A DNA stretch of 64,000 nucleotides from JBBSBL01 sp963735885 (GTDB taxonomy: Bacteria > Actinomycetota > Thermoleophilia > Solirubrobacterales > Solirubrobacteraceae), in assembly GCA_963735885.1 (NCBI GenBank), contig CAVTMP010000010.1, positions 186,001 to 250,000 of the forward strand, in the 5' to 3' direction. Positions 1-8,500 of this stretch are shown piece after piece (positions within the stretch are counted from its first letter, which is position 1; each line of letters begins with the position of its first letter). Made by a program: the position numbers and the translations under genes. Below the pieces are notes generated by a model that was not told the DNA's origin, searched no databases, and worked only from the letters and a program-made list of their open reading frames with translations.

Positions 1-109
1 GCAGATCGAGAGCGAGCACTTCTGCGACCAGCTCATCGAGCGGGTCGGCTGGGCGATCCTCGACGCCGAGGACGCCGAGGTGACGCGTCGCCCGCGACCG
101 GGCGAGTAG
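1..109 (+). CDS. C-terminal fragment of an unknown protein
   Basis: An open frame enters from the left edge (codons begin at base 2) and stops at TAG 107-109. About 35 residues are visible, containing EHFCDQLIERVGWAI and an acidic stretch DAEDAE before an arginine/proline-rich tail. The frame has the strong third-position G/C bias of its neighbours, so I think it is a real gene end. I cannot assign a family from this fragment. Confidence 0.5.
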   Translation, partial: QIESEHFCDQLIERVGWAILDAEDAEVTRRPRPGE

Positions 110-131
110 GCGGCGGGCCAGCCGCGAGCGC

Positions 132-3071
132 TCAGCCCGGGCTCGCGGCCGCGCCCCCCGCCGGGGGGCGGGTCGCCGCCTCGAGCAGGAAGACGAACGA
201 GGACCACGGCTCGCCCGTCGCCTGCTGGAGCCCGATCTCGCACGTCCGGTTGCTGCACACGGCGGCGTCGTGCGGGCGGCCGGCGAGCTCGGCGGCCTCG
301 TCGGCCAGGGCGGCCGCCGGCAGCTCGGGGTGCAGCAGCCCGCGGTCGCCGGCGAAGCCGCAGCACGTGGCCGCCGTCGGCACGTCGACCTCGTCGGCCA
401 GCGTCCGGGCCACGACCTCGAGCGCCCCGGCGAGGTCGAGGTGGCGGCTGGAGCACGGCGGGTGGACCGCGACGCGGGCGGCGCGGCGGCGGACCTCGAG
501 CCGCGGCAGCAGCTCGTCATGGGCCCAGGCGATGGAGTCGAGGACCTGCGGCCGGCGGCCCTCGTCGAGGTGGGGGAGCGCGTCGGCGACGATGCCGTGG
601 GTGCAGGACGTCGCGTCCACGACGACCGGCAGGCGGCCGCCCCCGCTCCACCGCGCGAGCGCCTCGGCGACCTTCCGGGTCGCGAACGCGTGGCCGGCGT
701 CGTAGCCCTTCGACCCCCAGGGCGTGCCGCAGCAGTGGCCGGCGACGTCGGGCGGGATCCACAACGGCCGTCCGGCGCGCGCGGAGGCCGCCACGAGCGC
801 GGCGGGGAGGCTGGGCCCCTCGGGCGTCTCGGGCGCCGCGCCGAAGATGCGGTTGATGCAGGCGGGGAAGTACACCGCGGCCGCCCCGTCCCGCCCGGTG
901 GCGGGCAGCGCCGCCGGCGCGGGCGCCGGCATCTCCGCCGGCCAGGAGGGCACGATCTCGCGGCTCACCGCCGTGCGCACCGCCCGGCTGGCCGCGGCCA
1001 GCGGCCGATCGCCCGCCGCGCGGCGCAGCACGCCCCCTGCGCGCAGGCCACCGCGGGCCGCCCGCTCCACCGCGCTCCAGCGCCGGGCGAGCGCCAGGGC
1101 CGCCCGCTCGGCGGCGGGACCGCGCTGGCTCGCCCGGAGGCGCTTGACCAGTGCTCCGGTGTCGATGCCGACGGGGCACGCGAGCGCGCAGGTGCCGTCG
1201 GCGGCACACGTCTCGAGGCCGTCGTAGGCGAACTCGCGCAGGAGCGCCCGCTGCACCGGCGACCCCTGCGGCTGGCGGACCATCTCGCGCCGGAGCACGA
1301 TCCGCTGGCGCGGCGTCGCCGTCAGATCGCGGCTCGGGCACACGGGCTCGCAGAAGCCGCACTCCACGCAGGCGGTCGCCTCCTCCTCGATCGCCGGGGT
1401 GGTCTGGAGATCGCGCAGGTGGACGCCGGGGTCGCGGTTCAGCACGACGCCGGGCGCGAGCACGCCGTCGGGGTCGGCCAGCGCCTTGACCCGCCACATG
1501 AGCGCGGTGGCCTTCGCGCCCCACTCCCGCTCGACGTACGGGGCCATGTTCAGGCCCGTGCCGTGCTCGGCCTTGAGCGACCCGTCATAGCCGTCCACCA
1601 CGAGTTCGACCAGCTCGCCCATGAACGCCTCGTAGCGATCGCGCTCGCCCGGCTCGCCGAAGGCCGGGGTGAGCATGAAGTGGAGGTTTCCGGCCGACGC
1701 GTGCCCCGCCACGCCGGTGAGGAAGCCGTGCGCGCCGAGCAGGGCCTGGATGTCACGCGCCGACTCGGCGATCCGCGCGGGCGGCACGCACACGTCCTCG
1801 GTGATCAGCGAGGTGCCGGGCGGGCGGAGCTTGCCGACCAGGCCGAACATCCCCTCGCGCACCGTCCACGCGACCGCGATCTCGCGGCGGTCCCGGGTGA
1901 ACGCCGGCGGGCGGAGCAGCGGGTGGCCGGCGAGGATCGCCTCGGCGGCCGCGACCTGCGCGTCGAGGCCGGCGTCGTCGTCCGCGCCGAACTCGACGAG
2001 CAGGGCCGCGGACTCGGGCGGCAGCTCGCGCCAGTGCTCCGGCGTCCCGGGGATCGAGTGGCTCGCGACCATGAGCGCCGGCGCCACCATGAGCTCGACG
2101 GCCGTGGCGCCGGCGGCCACGAGGTCGGTCACCGGCGCGGCCGCGGCGTCGATGCCGGGGAAGTGGACCCAGGAGACCGTCGTGCGCGGCGGCACGGGCA
2201 CGGTGTCCATCACGGCCTCGGCGACGAACCCGAGCGTGCCCTCCGAGCCCACGAGCAGACGGCGGAAGATCTCCACCGGCTCGTCGGCGTCGAGGAACGC
2301 GCACAGCCGGTAGCCCGTCGTGTTCTTGATCTCGAACTTCCGCCGGATGCGCTCCGCCAGCGCCGCGTCGGCGCGGATCTCGTCGCGGATCTGCGCGAGG
2401 CCGGCGGCGAGCGCGGGCTCCCGCGCGGCGAACCCGGCCGCGGCGTCCGGGGCGGCGGTGTCGATCGTCGTGGCGGACGGCAGCACGAAGGTCAGCGAGC
2501 GCACGGTGCGGTAGCTGTCGGCGACGACGCCACAGCGCATCCCGCCGGAGTTGTTGGCGATCACGCCGCCGACCGTCGCGGTGTCGACGCTCGCCGGATC
2601 CGGCCCGAGCCGCCGCCCGCGGCGCGCGAGCACGCGGTTGACGTGGCCGAGCGTCGTGCCGGGGCGCACCCGGGCGCGGGCGCCCCCGTCCTCCACGTCG
2701 ACGCCGCGCCAGTGCCGGCGCACGTCGACGAGGATCCCTTCCCCCTGGGACTGGCCGTTGAGGCTCGTGCCGGCGGCCCGGAGCGTCACGGGGATGCCGG
2801 CGCGCCGGCCCAGGGCGAGGACCTTCGCGACGTCGCCGGCATCGTGCGCCATCACCACCGCGCGCGGGAAGCGGCGGTACGGGCTGGCGTCGGAGGCGTA
2901 GCGGACGAGGTCGCTCGCCCGCGCGAGCACCCGGTCGGCACCGAGGAGCGCCACGAGGTCGCGCCGCAGCGGCTCCGGCGTGCCGGCGGCCAGCGCGTCG
3001 GGCGCGCGGTCGGGCGCGGGCGCGCCGGGCCCGGGAGCGATGCGCTCGGGGACGGGGTCGAGCAGGGCCAT
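132..3071 (-). CDS. FAD-linked D-2-hydroxyacid dehydrogenase with Fe-S/CCG module (D-lactate dehydrogenase-like)
   Basis: A 979-residue fusion. The N-terminal half is an FAD-binding type 4 (GlcD/vanillyl-alcohol-oxidase fold) domain at about residues 70-210, with RAAGTSLNGQS and TVGGVIANNSGGM, followed by the FAD-oxidase C-terminal domain to about 545. Next comes a GlpC-like iron-sulfur part with cluster motifs CVECGFCEPVCP near 567 and CAADGTCALACP near 622, then two cysteine-rich CCG motifs (CCGTPWGSKG near 779, CCGFAGDRG near 903). This order is that of Dld-II/GlcD-GlpC type enzymes, which oxidise D-lactate or related D-2-hydroxyacids and pass electrons to the respiratory chain at the membrane. 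It starts 16 bases after the stop of the ThDP decarboxylase gene, so the two are probably co-transcribed. A D-mandelate-type substrate is possible from that pairing, but this is inference. Confidence 0.88.
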   Translation of the reverse strand: MALLDPVPERIAPGPGAPAPDRAPDALAAGTPEPLRRDLVALLGADRVLARASDLVRYASDASPYRRFPRAVVMAHDAGDVAKVLALGRRAGIPVTLRAAGTSLNGQSQGEGILVDVRRHWRGVDVEDGGARARVRPGTTLGHVNRVLARRGRRLGPDPASVDTATVGGVIANNSGGMRCGVVADSYRTVRSLTFVLPSATTIDTAAPDAAAGFAAREPALAAGLAQIRDEIRADAALAERIRRKFEIKNTTGYRLCAFLDADEPVEIFRRLLVGSEGTLGFVAEAVMDTVPVPPRTTVSWVHFPGIDAAAAPVTDLVAAGATAVELMVAPALMVASHSIPGTPEHWRELPPESAALLVEFGADDDAGLDAQVAAAEAILAGHPLLRPPAFTRDRREIAVAWTVREGMFGLVGKLRPPGTSLITEDVCVPPARIAESARDIQALLGAHGFLTGVAGHASAGNLHFMLTPAFGEPGERDRYEAFMGELVELVVDGYDGSLKAEHGTGLNMAPYVEREWGAKATALMWRVKALADPDGVLAPGVVLNRDPGVHLRDLQTTPAIEEEATACVECGFCEPVCPSRDLTATPRQRIVLRREMVRQPQGSPVQRALLREFAYDGLETCAADGTCALACPVGIDTGALVKRLRASQRGPAAERAALALARRWSAVERAARGGLRAGGVLRRAAGDRPLAAASRAVRTAVSREIVPSWPAEMPAPAPAALPATGRDGAAAVYFPACINRIFGAAPETPEGPSLPAALVAASARAGRPLWIPPDVAGHCCGTPWGSKGYDAGHAFATRKVAEALARWSGGGRLPVVVDATSCTHGIVADALPHLDEGRRPQVLDSIAWAHDELLPRLEVRRRAARVAVHPPCSSRHLDLAGALEVVARTLADEVDVPTAATCCGFAGDRGLLHPELPAAALADEAAELAGRPHDAAVCSNRTCEIGLQQATGEPWSSFVFLLEAATRPPAGGAAASPG

Positions 3072-3087
3072 GTCAGATGCCGCGCAT

Positions 3088-4689
3088 CTAGGAGAGCGCC
3101 ATGCCCGGGGCCACCCGGACCTCGACCACCTGCGGCTTCTCCGAGGCGAGCGCGGCGCGCAGCGCCTCGCTCAGCTCCTCGGCGCCGGCCGCGGAACGCG
3201 CCTCCACGCCGTAGCCCGCCGCGACGGCCGCCACGTCGAGGGCCGGCAGGTCGAGCCCCGGCGCGCCTTCCACGCCCTCGAGCCCGGCGAACCACTTGAG
3301 GATCGCGTACTCCTCGTTGCGCAGGACGAGGACGGTGAGCGGCACGTCGCAGGCCGCCGCGGTCCAGAGCGCCTGGATGGCGTACTGCGCCGACCCCTCG
3401 CCGACGATCGCCACCACCGGCCGGTCGGGCCGGGCGAGCGCGACGCCGACCGACGCGGCGAGCCCGAAGCCCAGTCCGCCGCCCGCGCCGAAGAAGTAGC
3501 TGCCCGGCCGCGCGAGGCGCAGCCGGTTGCGGACGGCCAGCGTGGCGGATGGCGCCTCCAGGACGACGATGCCGTCGTCCGGGAAGACGGCCGCCAGCGC
3601 GGCGACCGCGGCGGAGGGGCTCAGCGGGTCGCTCGGCGCCACGGCCTCGGGCGCCGGGCGCGCCGGTGGCGCGGGCCGGCCCCCGGCGCCGCCCGCGGCG
3701 GCGCCGAGGGCCTCGAGCGTCAGCACCGGATCGGCGACGATCGCATCGCCCATCGGGGCGCGCGCCGCCTCGTCGGGGTCGGCGGTGATGGCCACGAGCT
3801 CGGCGCCGGGCGGCAGCAGCGGCCCGGGGATGTTCGGGTAGTAGCTGAAGACCGACGCCCCGGCGACGAGCACGAGGTCGTGGCCCGCGAGCGTCTCCCC
3901 GAGCGGCCCGATCGCCGGGGGCAGGATCCCCTGGAAGTGCGCGTGACCCTCCGGGAAGCCGAGTCGCCCGCCGCCCGGGGCGGGGCCGGCCCACACGGGC
4001 AGGCCGTGGGCCTCGGCGAGCGCGACCGCGGCCGCCCAGCCCGCCTCGGAGTCGAGATCGGGCCCGGCGACGAGCACCGGGCTCCGCGCCGCCGTGAGCC
4101 GCGCGGCGAGCGTCGCGACCGCGTCCGGGTCGGCGGTCGCGCGGCCGCCGACCGTGCGCCCCGTCGCGTGGCGGACCGCGTCCGCGTCGACCTCCGCGTC
4201 CCAGTCGTCCATCGGGATGGAGAGGAACGTCGGACCTCGCGGCGGGAGCGCCGCGAGGTGGGTGGCCCGGGCCAGGGCGTGCGGGACGTCCGCGGCCCGC
4301 GGCGGCTCGTAGCTCCACTTCACCAGCGGGTGGGGCATGCGCGTCGCGTCGCGGTTGGTGAGGTTGGCCTGCAGCGTCATGAGCGCGCGCACCTGCTGGC
4401 CGGCGGTGACCACGAGCGGCGAGCGGTTGGCCTGCGCGTTGAAGATCGCCCCCATCGCGTTGCCGACACCCGGCGCGGTGTGGAGGTTGACGAGCGCCGG
4501 CCGGCCCGAGGCCTGCGCGAAGCCGTCGGCCATCCCGACCACCACCGCCTCCTGCAGGCCGAGCACGTAGCGGAAGTCGCCGGGGAACCCCGCGAGCATC
4601 GGCAGCTCGGTCGAGCCGGGGTTGCCGAACACGGTGGTCATCCGCTGCCGGCGCAGGAAGTCGAAGCTCGCCTCGCGGACCGTGGTCAC
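3088..4689 (-). CDS. mdlC: benzoylformate decarboxylase-like ThDP-dependent enzyme
   Basis: 533 residues, as in the family (about 528). The three ThDP-enzyme domains are present: the N-terminal Pyr domain with VFGNPGSTELP near residue 20, a middle domain, and the C-terminal PP domain with GEGSAQYAIQALWTAA near 430. From memory, the closest well-known relative is Pseudomonas putida benzoylformate decarboxylase, which turns phenylglyoxylate into benzaldehyde and CO2. The serine of GNPGS and the histidine of NLHTAPG (about 70) match its catalytic Ser26 and His70. The position of its His281 (FRYHQY) is tyrosine here (FSYYPN, about 284), so substrate and rate are uncertain. I chose the GTG at 4689 because a TAGCAT -10 box ends seven bases before it and the protein then begins exactly where the family does. 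A longer open frame upstream reads through the promoter. Confidence 0.85.
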   Translation of the reverse strand: MTTVREASFDFLRRQRMTTVFGNPGSTELPMLAGFPGDFRYVLGLQEAVVVGMADGFAQASGRPALVNLHTAPGVGNAMGAIFNAQANRSPLVVTAGQQVRALMTLQANLTNRDATRMPHPLVKWSYEPPRAADVPHALARATHLAALPPRGPTFLSIPMDDWDAEVDADAVRHATGRTVGGRATADPDAVATLAARLTAARSPVLVAGPDLDSEAGWAAAVALAEAHGLPVWAGPAPGGGRLGFPEGHAHFQGILPPAIGPLGETLAGHDLVLVAGASVFSYYPNIPGPLLPPGAELVAITADPDEAARAPMGDAIVADPVLTLEALGAAAGGAGGRPAPPARPAPEAVAPSDPLSPSAAVAALAAVFPDDGIVVLEAPSATLAVRNRLRLARPGSYFFGAGGGLGFGLAASVGVALARPDRPVVAIVGEGSAQYAIQALWTAAACDVPLTVLVLRNEEYAILKWFAGLEGVEGAPGLDLPALDVAAVAAGYGVEARSAAGAEELSEALRAALASEKPQVVEVRVAPGMALS

Positions 4690-4696
4690 GGCCGCG

Positions 4697-4702
4697 ATGC
4701 TA
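4697..4702 (-). promoter_or_regulatory. -10 box TAGCAT of the mdlC-like gene
   Basis: TAGCAT on the minus strand ends seven bases before the GTG start at 4689. This is the spacing of a leaderless transcript that begins at or next to the start codon. No Shine-Dalgarno sequence fits in between. Confidence 0.5.
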
Positions 4703-4758
4703 CCCGCGTCCGGGCGCTGACCCGGGGCCGCCGGGTGGGGCGCCGTGAGGCGAGCGGC

Positions 4759-4764
4759 TAGCGT
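4759..4764 (+). promoter_or_regulatory. -10 box TAGCGT of the membrane protein gene
   Basis: TAGCGT lies eight bases before the GTG start at 4773, again leaderless spacing. It diverges from the mdlC-like promoter about 60 bases away. Confidence 0.5.
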
Positions 4765-4772
4765 CCGGTGCG

Positions 4773-5477
4773 GTGTCCGTCGCCGCCCGCCCCGACTCCG
4801 CACGGGAGATCGCCCGCGTCTACGTCGAGGCGTGGGCGATCTTCCGGCGCCACCCGGCCACCCTGCTCGTCCCGGGGGTCGTGCTGTTCGTGGCCTTCGG
4901 CATCCCGTCGGTGCTGCTCGGCGACGTCACGCTCACGCCGTCGGTCGCCGGCTTCACCGCCGTGCTGCAGGCCGAGATCGTCGGGTTCGCCGCGGCCCTG
5001 CTCTACTACGGCTACTGCGAGGAGGTGGCCGATCGCGACCGCGGCGGGGAGCCCGTCCCGATGGGGTCCGCGCTGCTCGACACGGCGAAGGTGCTGCCGT
5101 CGCTGGCCGCGACGTCGATGCTGTCCGCGCTGGCGTTCGGCCTCGGGCTCGTGCTGTTCGTCCTCCCGGGGATCCTCCTCGTGTTCCGCTTCTCGCTGGC
5201 GACGGCCGTCGTGTCGCTCGAGCGCGCACGACCCCTGGCGGCGCTCCGCGGCTCGTTCGCCCTCACCCGCGGCCATGCCCGGCTGCTCGGGCCGACCGCC
5301 GTCGCCATGATCTGCGCCGAGTGGTTCATCCCGGACCCCGCCGAGCAGCTCGCCGGGCGGCTGCTCGGCGACCACCTCGCCGGACGCGTCGCCGCGGACG
5401 CCATCGCGAACCTGCTCATCGCGCCCATGGCCGGGCTCGTCATCTCCGTCGTCTACCTGCGGCTGCGGAGCCGATGA
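4773..5477 (+). CDS. multi-pass membrane protein of unknown function
   Basis: 234 residues starting at GTG. A cytosolic N-terminal stretch (AREIARVYVEAWAIFRRH) is followed by about five to six hydrophobic segments, for example TLLVPGVVLFVAFGIPSVLL and FGLGLVLFVLPGILLVF. The segment ALRGSFALTRGHARLLG resembles the conserved amphipathic motif of YciC-like and glycerophosphodiesterase-membrane-domain proteins, which also begin with a WxxFRR-type helix. The function of that group is not established. The gene is read divergently from the mdlC pair and is followed 87 bases later by the RHS gene. Confidence 0.7.
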   Translation: MSVAARPDSAREIARVYVEAWAIFRRHPATLLVPGVVLFVAFGIPSVLLGDVTLTPSVAGFTAVLQAEIVGFAAALLYYGYCEEVADRDRGGEPVPMGSALLDTAKVLPSLAATSMLSALAFGLGLVLFVLPGILLVFRFSLATAVVSLERARPLAALRGSFALTRGHARLLGPTAVAMICAEWFIPDPAEQLAGRLLGDHLAGRVAADAIANLLIAPMAGLVISVVYLRLRSR

Positions 5478-5551
5478 GCCGCCGCCATCGCCGCGGTCGC
5501 GCCGCCGAACGACCCGCTCCGAGCGCCGCCACCCACGCCCCTCCCGCGCCC

Positions 5552-5557
5552 TAGGAT
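5552..5557 (+). promoter_or_regulatory. -10 box TAGGAT of the RHS gene
   Basis: TAGGAT ends seven bases before the ATG at 5565. An upstream in-frame ATG at 5556 overlaps the box itself, so the box argues for the 5565 start and a leaderless mRNA. Confidence 0.5.
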
Positions 5558-5564
5558 GGGCGGG

Positions 5565-8500
5565 ATGAGCTCGGCGTCGCGCTGCGTCCGGCCGATCGCG
5601 CTCGCGATCGGGGCACTGCTCGTGGCGCCGGCCATCTCGAGCGGCGCGGCGGCGCGCGCGGACCTCTCGATCGCCCGGCTCGCCGACCCCCCGGCGGCGC
5701 TGCGGCCCGGCGCTCCGCTGCTGCTGAGCGTGACGGTGCGCCACGGCGGGCGAGGCGCCGCGGCGGCCGCGACGGTCGCCGTGTACCTCTCGCGCGACGC
5801 GAAGCCGGACCGCCGCGACCTGCGTCTCCCGGCGCGCGGCGACCGCTTCGCCGCGCGGCGCGGCCCTCGCACCGCCAGGCGCGGCATCTCGCTGCGGGTC
5901 CCGCTCGGCGCGCGGGCCGGCCGCTACCGGATCATCGCCTGCGCCGAGCGCCGCCGCCGGCTGCGGGAGGCCTCCGAGCGCGGCGGCTGCCGCGTCGCGA
6001 CGCGGCGCCTGCGGATCGTCACCGCGCTGCCGGGGCTGCCGATGCTCGTCCCGGCGGCGACGGGCGGCGACGGGCGGATCACCCCGCCCCCGCCCGCGCC
6101 GCCCCCGGGCGAGCCGGTCGCCCCGCCGCTCGGCACCCGCGCCGTCTCCGTGGCCGACCAGACGCGGTTCCTCTGGTCGGGGCCCGACGCCCAGCAACGG
6201 GGCGTGTCGGCGGGCGCGATCGACCGCCGGCGGATCGTCCTGCTGCGGGGACGCGTGCGCGACGGCGACGGCCGGCCGCTCGCCGGAGCCAGGGTCCGGG
6301 TCGTCGGCCATCCCGACCTCGGCGCCTCGACCTCCCGCGACGACGGCACCTACGACCTGGCGGCCAACGGCGGGGCGGCCGTCGTGATCGACGTCGCGCG
6401 ACCGGGGTACCTCCCGGTCCAGCGCGAGATCTCGACCGGCTGGCAGGAGATCCTCCCCGTCGACGACGTGCGCCTCGTCGCCTTGGACGGCGCCGCCACG
6501 ACGATCGACCCGGCATCGCGCGCCGCCTTCCAGGTCCACCGGGCGACGCTGCGGCAGGACGGCGACGGCGCCCGCCGGGTGACGATGCTGTTCCCGGCCG
6601 GGCTGAAGGCCACCATGACGCTGCCCGGTGGAGCGAGACGGACGCTCGGCGCGATGACGGTGCGCGCCACCGAGGACGCGACGGGCGGCGACGGGACCCG
6701 AGCAGGTGCCCGGCAGCCTCCCGGCGACCGCGGCCTACGCCGACGCGACGACCTACACCGTCGACGAGGCGCAGGCCGCGGGCGCGCTCGGCGTCGCGCT
6801 CGACCGTCCGGTGATCTCCTACACGGAGGACTTCATCGGGCTCCCGGTCGGCAGCGGCGTGCCCGTCGGGACCTACGATCGCGCGGCGGCACGCTGGGTG
6901 GCCTCGCCGAACGGGCGGGTGGTCGAGCTGACCGGGATCTCCGGCGGCCGGGCACAGCTCGACGTGGACGGCGACGGGCAGCCGGACGACGGCGCGGCGC
7001 TCGGCGTCCTCGGCATCACCGGCGCCGAGCGCTCGACGCTCGCCCGGCTCTACACGCCGGGCGCGAAGCTCGTGCGCACCCGGCTGACCCGCCTTTCCGG
7101 CTCCGGCGTCGCCCTGGGCCCGGCGCCGCCCTCCGGGGCGCGACGGCCGACGGCGGCCGGCGAACGACCCGGGGACGGCACCCCCGGCCAGGCCCCGTGC
7201 CCGCCGGGCGGCGGCTCGGACGTCGGCTGCGAGCGGCAGCGCCTCGGCGAGACGATCCCGGTGGCCGGCACGCCGTTCTCGCTGCGCTACCAGTCCGACC
7301 GCCAGCCGGGGTACCGGCCGACGCGGACGATCGACATCCCCGTGACCGGGGCCGAGATCCCCGGGCCGCTCGAGCGCGTCGAGGTCTCGATCGACCTCGC
7401 CGGCCGCCACCTCGAGAGGACCTACGCGCCCGAGCCCAACCAGCGCTACCACCTGGTGTGGGACGGGCGCGACGCCTGGGGCCGGCGCGTCCCGGGCGCG
7501 GCGAGCGCCCGGATCACCGTGACCAACGTCTACCCGGTCGGCTACCACCCCGCCCGCGCCGCGTCCGAGCGGAGCTTCGCGGACGCCGGGGCGAACGACA
7601 CGGGCCGTTCGGTCGCCGGGCGCGGCACGGCGGAGCTGCGGCTCGCCCGGACCGTGACGCGCTCGCTCGGCGTCCCCGACCCGCGCGACACCGACGCCCT
7701 CGGCGGCTTCACGCTCGACGTCCACCACGCCTACGACCCGGCGGCGCGGACCGTGTTCCACGGCGACGGCACCGTCGTCGGCGGCGACGGCTCGGCCGGG
7801 CTGTCCGCCACGCGCATCGCCGGCCGCGGCCATGTGAACGTCCCGCACGACCGCTACGACGGGATCGACGCGAGGGACGCCCGCGTCCCGCTGCACAACA
7901 TCGCGAGCGGTCCCGACGGGACGGTCTACCTGCCCGATGCCTCGACCCGGCGCATCTACCGGATCACGCCGGACGGACGGCTCCGCGCCTTCGCCGGCAA
8001 CGGCGAGCGCGGCGACCCGACCGGCGACGGCGGCCCCGCGAGGCGGGCGCGCCTGGGCCGCAGGCTCGTGGACGTCGCGATCGGGCCGGACGGGTCGGCC
8101 TACGTGCTCGTCGCGGTCGGGCCCGCCCCCTCGCCGAACCAGCAGATCCGCCGCATCGCGCCGGACGGCACGATCACGACCGTGGCCGGCGGCGCCACGT
8201 CGGCCGACGGAGCCGACGGCATCGCCGCGAAGGACGCGCTGGTCGACGCCTCCTCGCTCGCCGTCGGCCCCGACGGCGCGATCTACCTCGACGACCGCGG
8301 CCGCGGCCGGCTGCGCCGCATCGGCCCCGATGGCCGGATCGGCACGCTCGCCGGGGGCGGCAGCGCGGCCGTCTCGACGACCCCGAAGCCCGGCCGCGAC
8401 GTCCGCCTCGGCATCCCCGCGCACCCGGCGGTCGCCCCGGACGGGTCCGTCTACCTCGCGACCGAGCGCCAGAACCGGGTGCTGCGGCTGGCACCGGACG

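Noticed and set aside
270..3299. Thousand-codon open frame on the plus strand opposite the FAD/Fe-S dehydrogenase
   Set aside because: Its translation is Arg/Gly/Ala-rich with no family features; it is the antisense shadow of a real gene caused by very high GC.
3088..4803. Start of the mdlC-like gene at 4803
   Set aside because: The extra 38 residues are low-complexity and cross the TAGCAT promoter; the family N terminus begins at GTG 4689.
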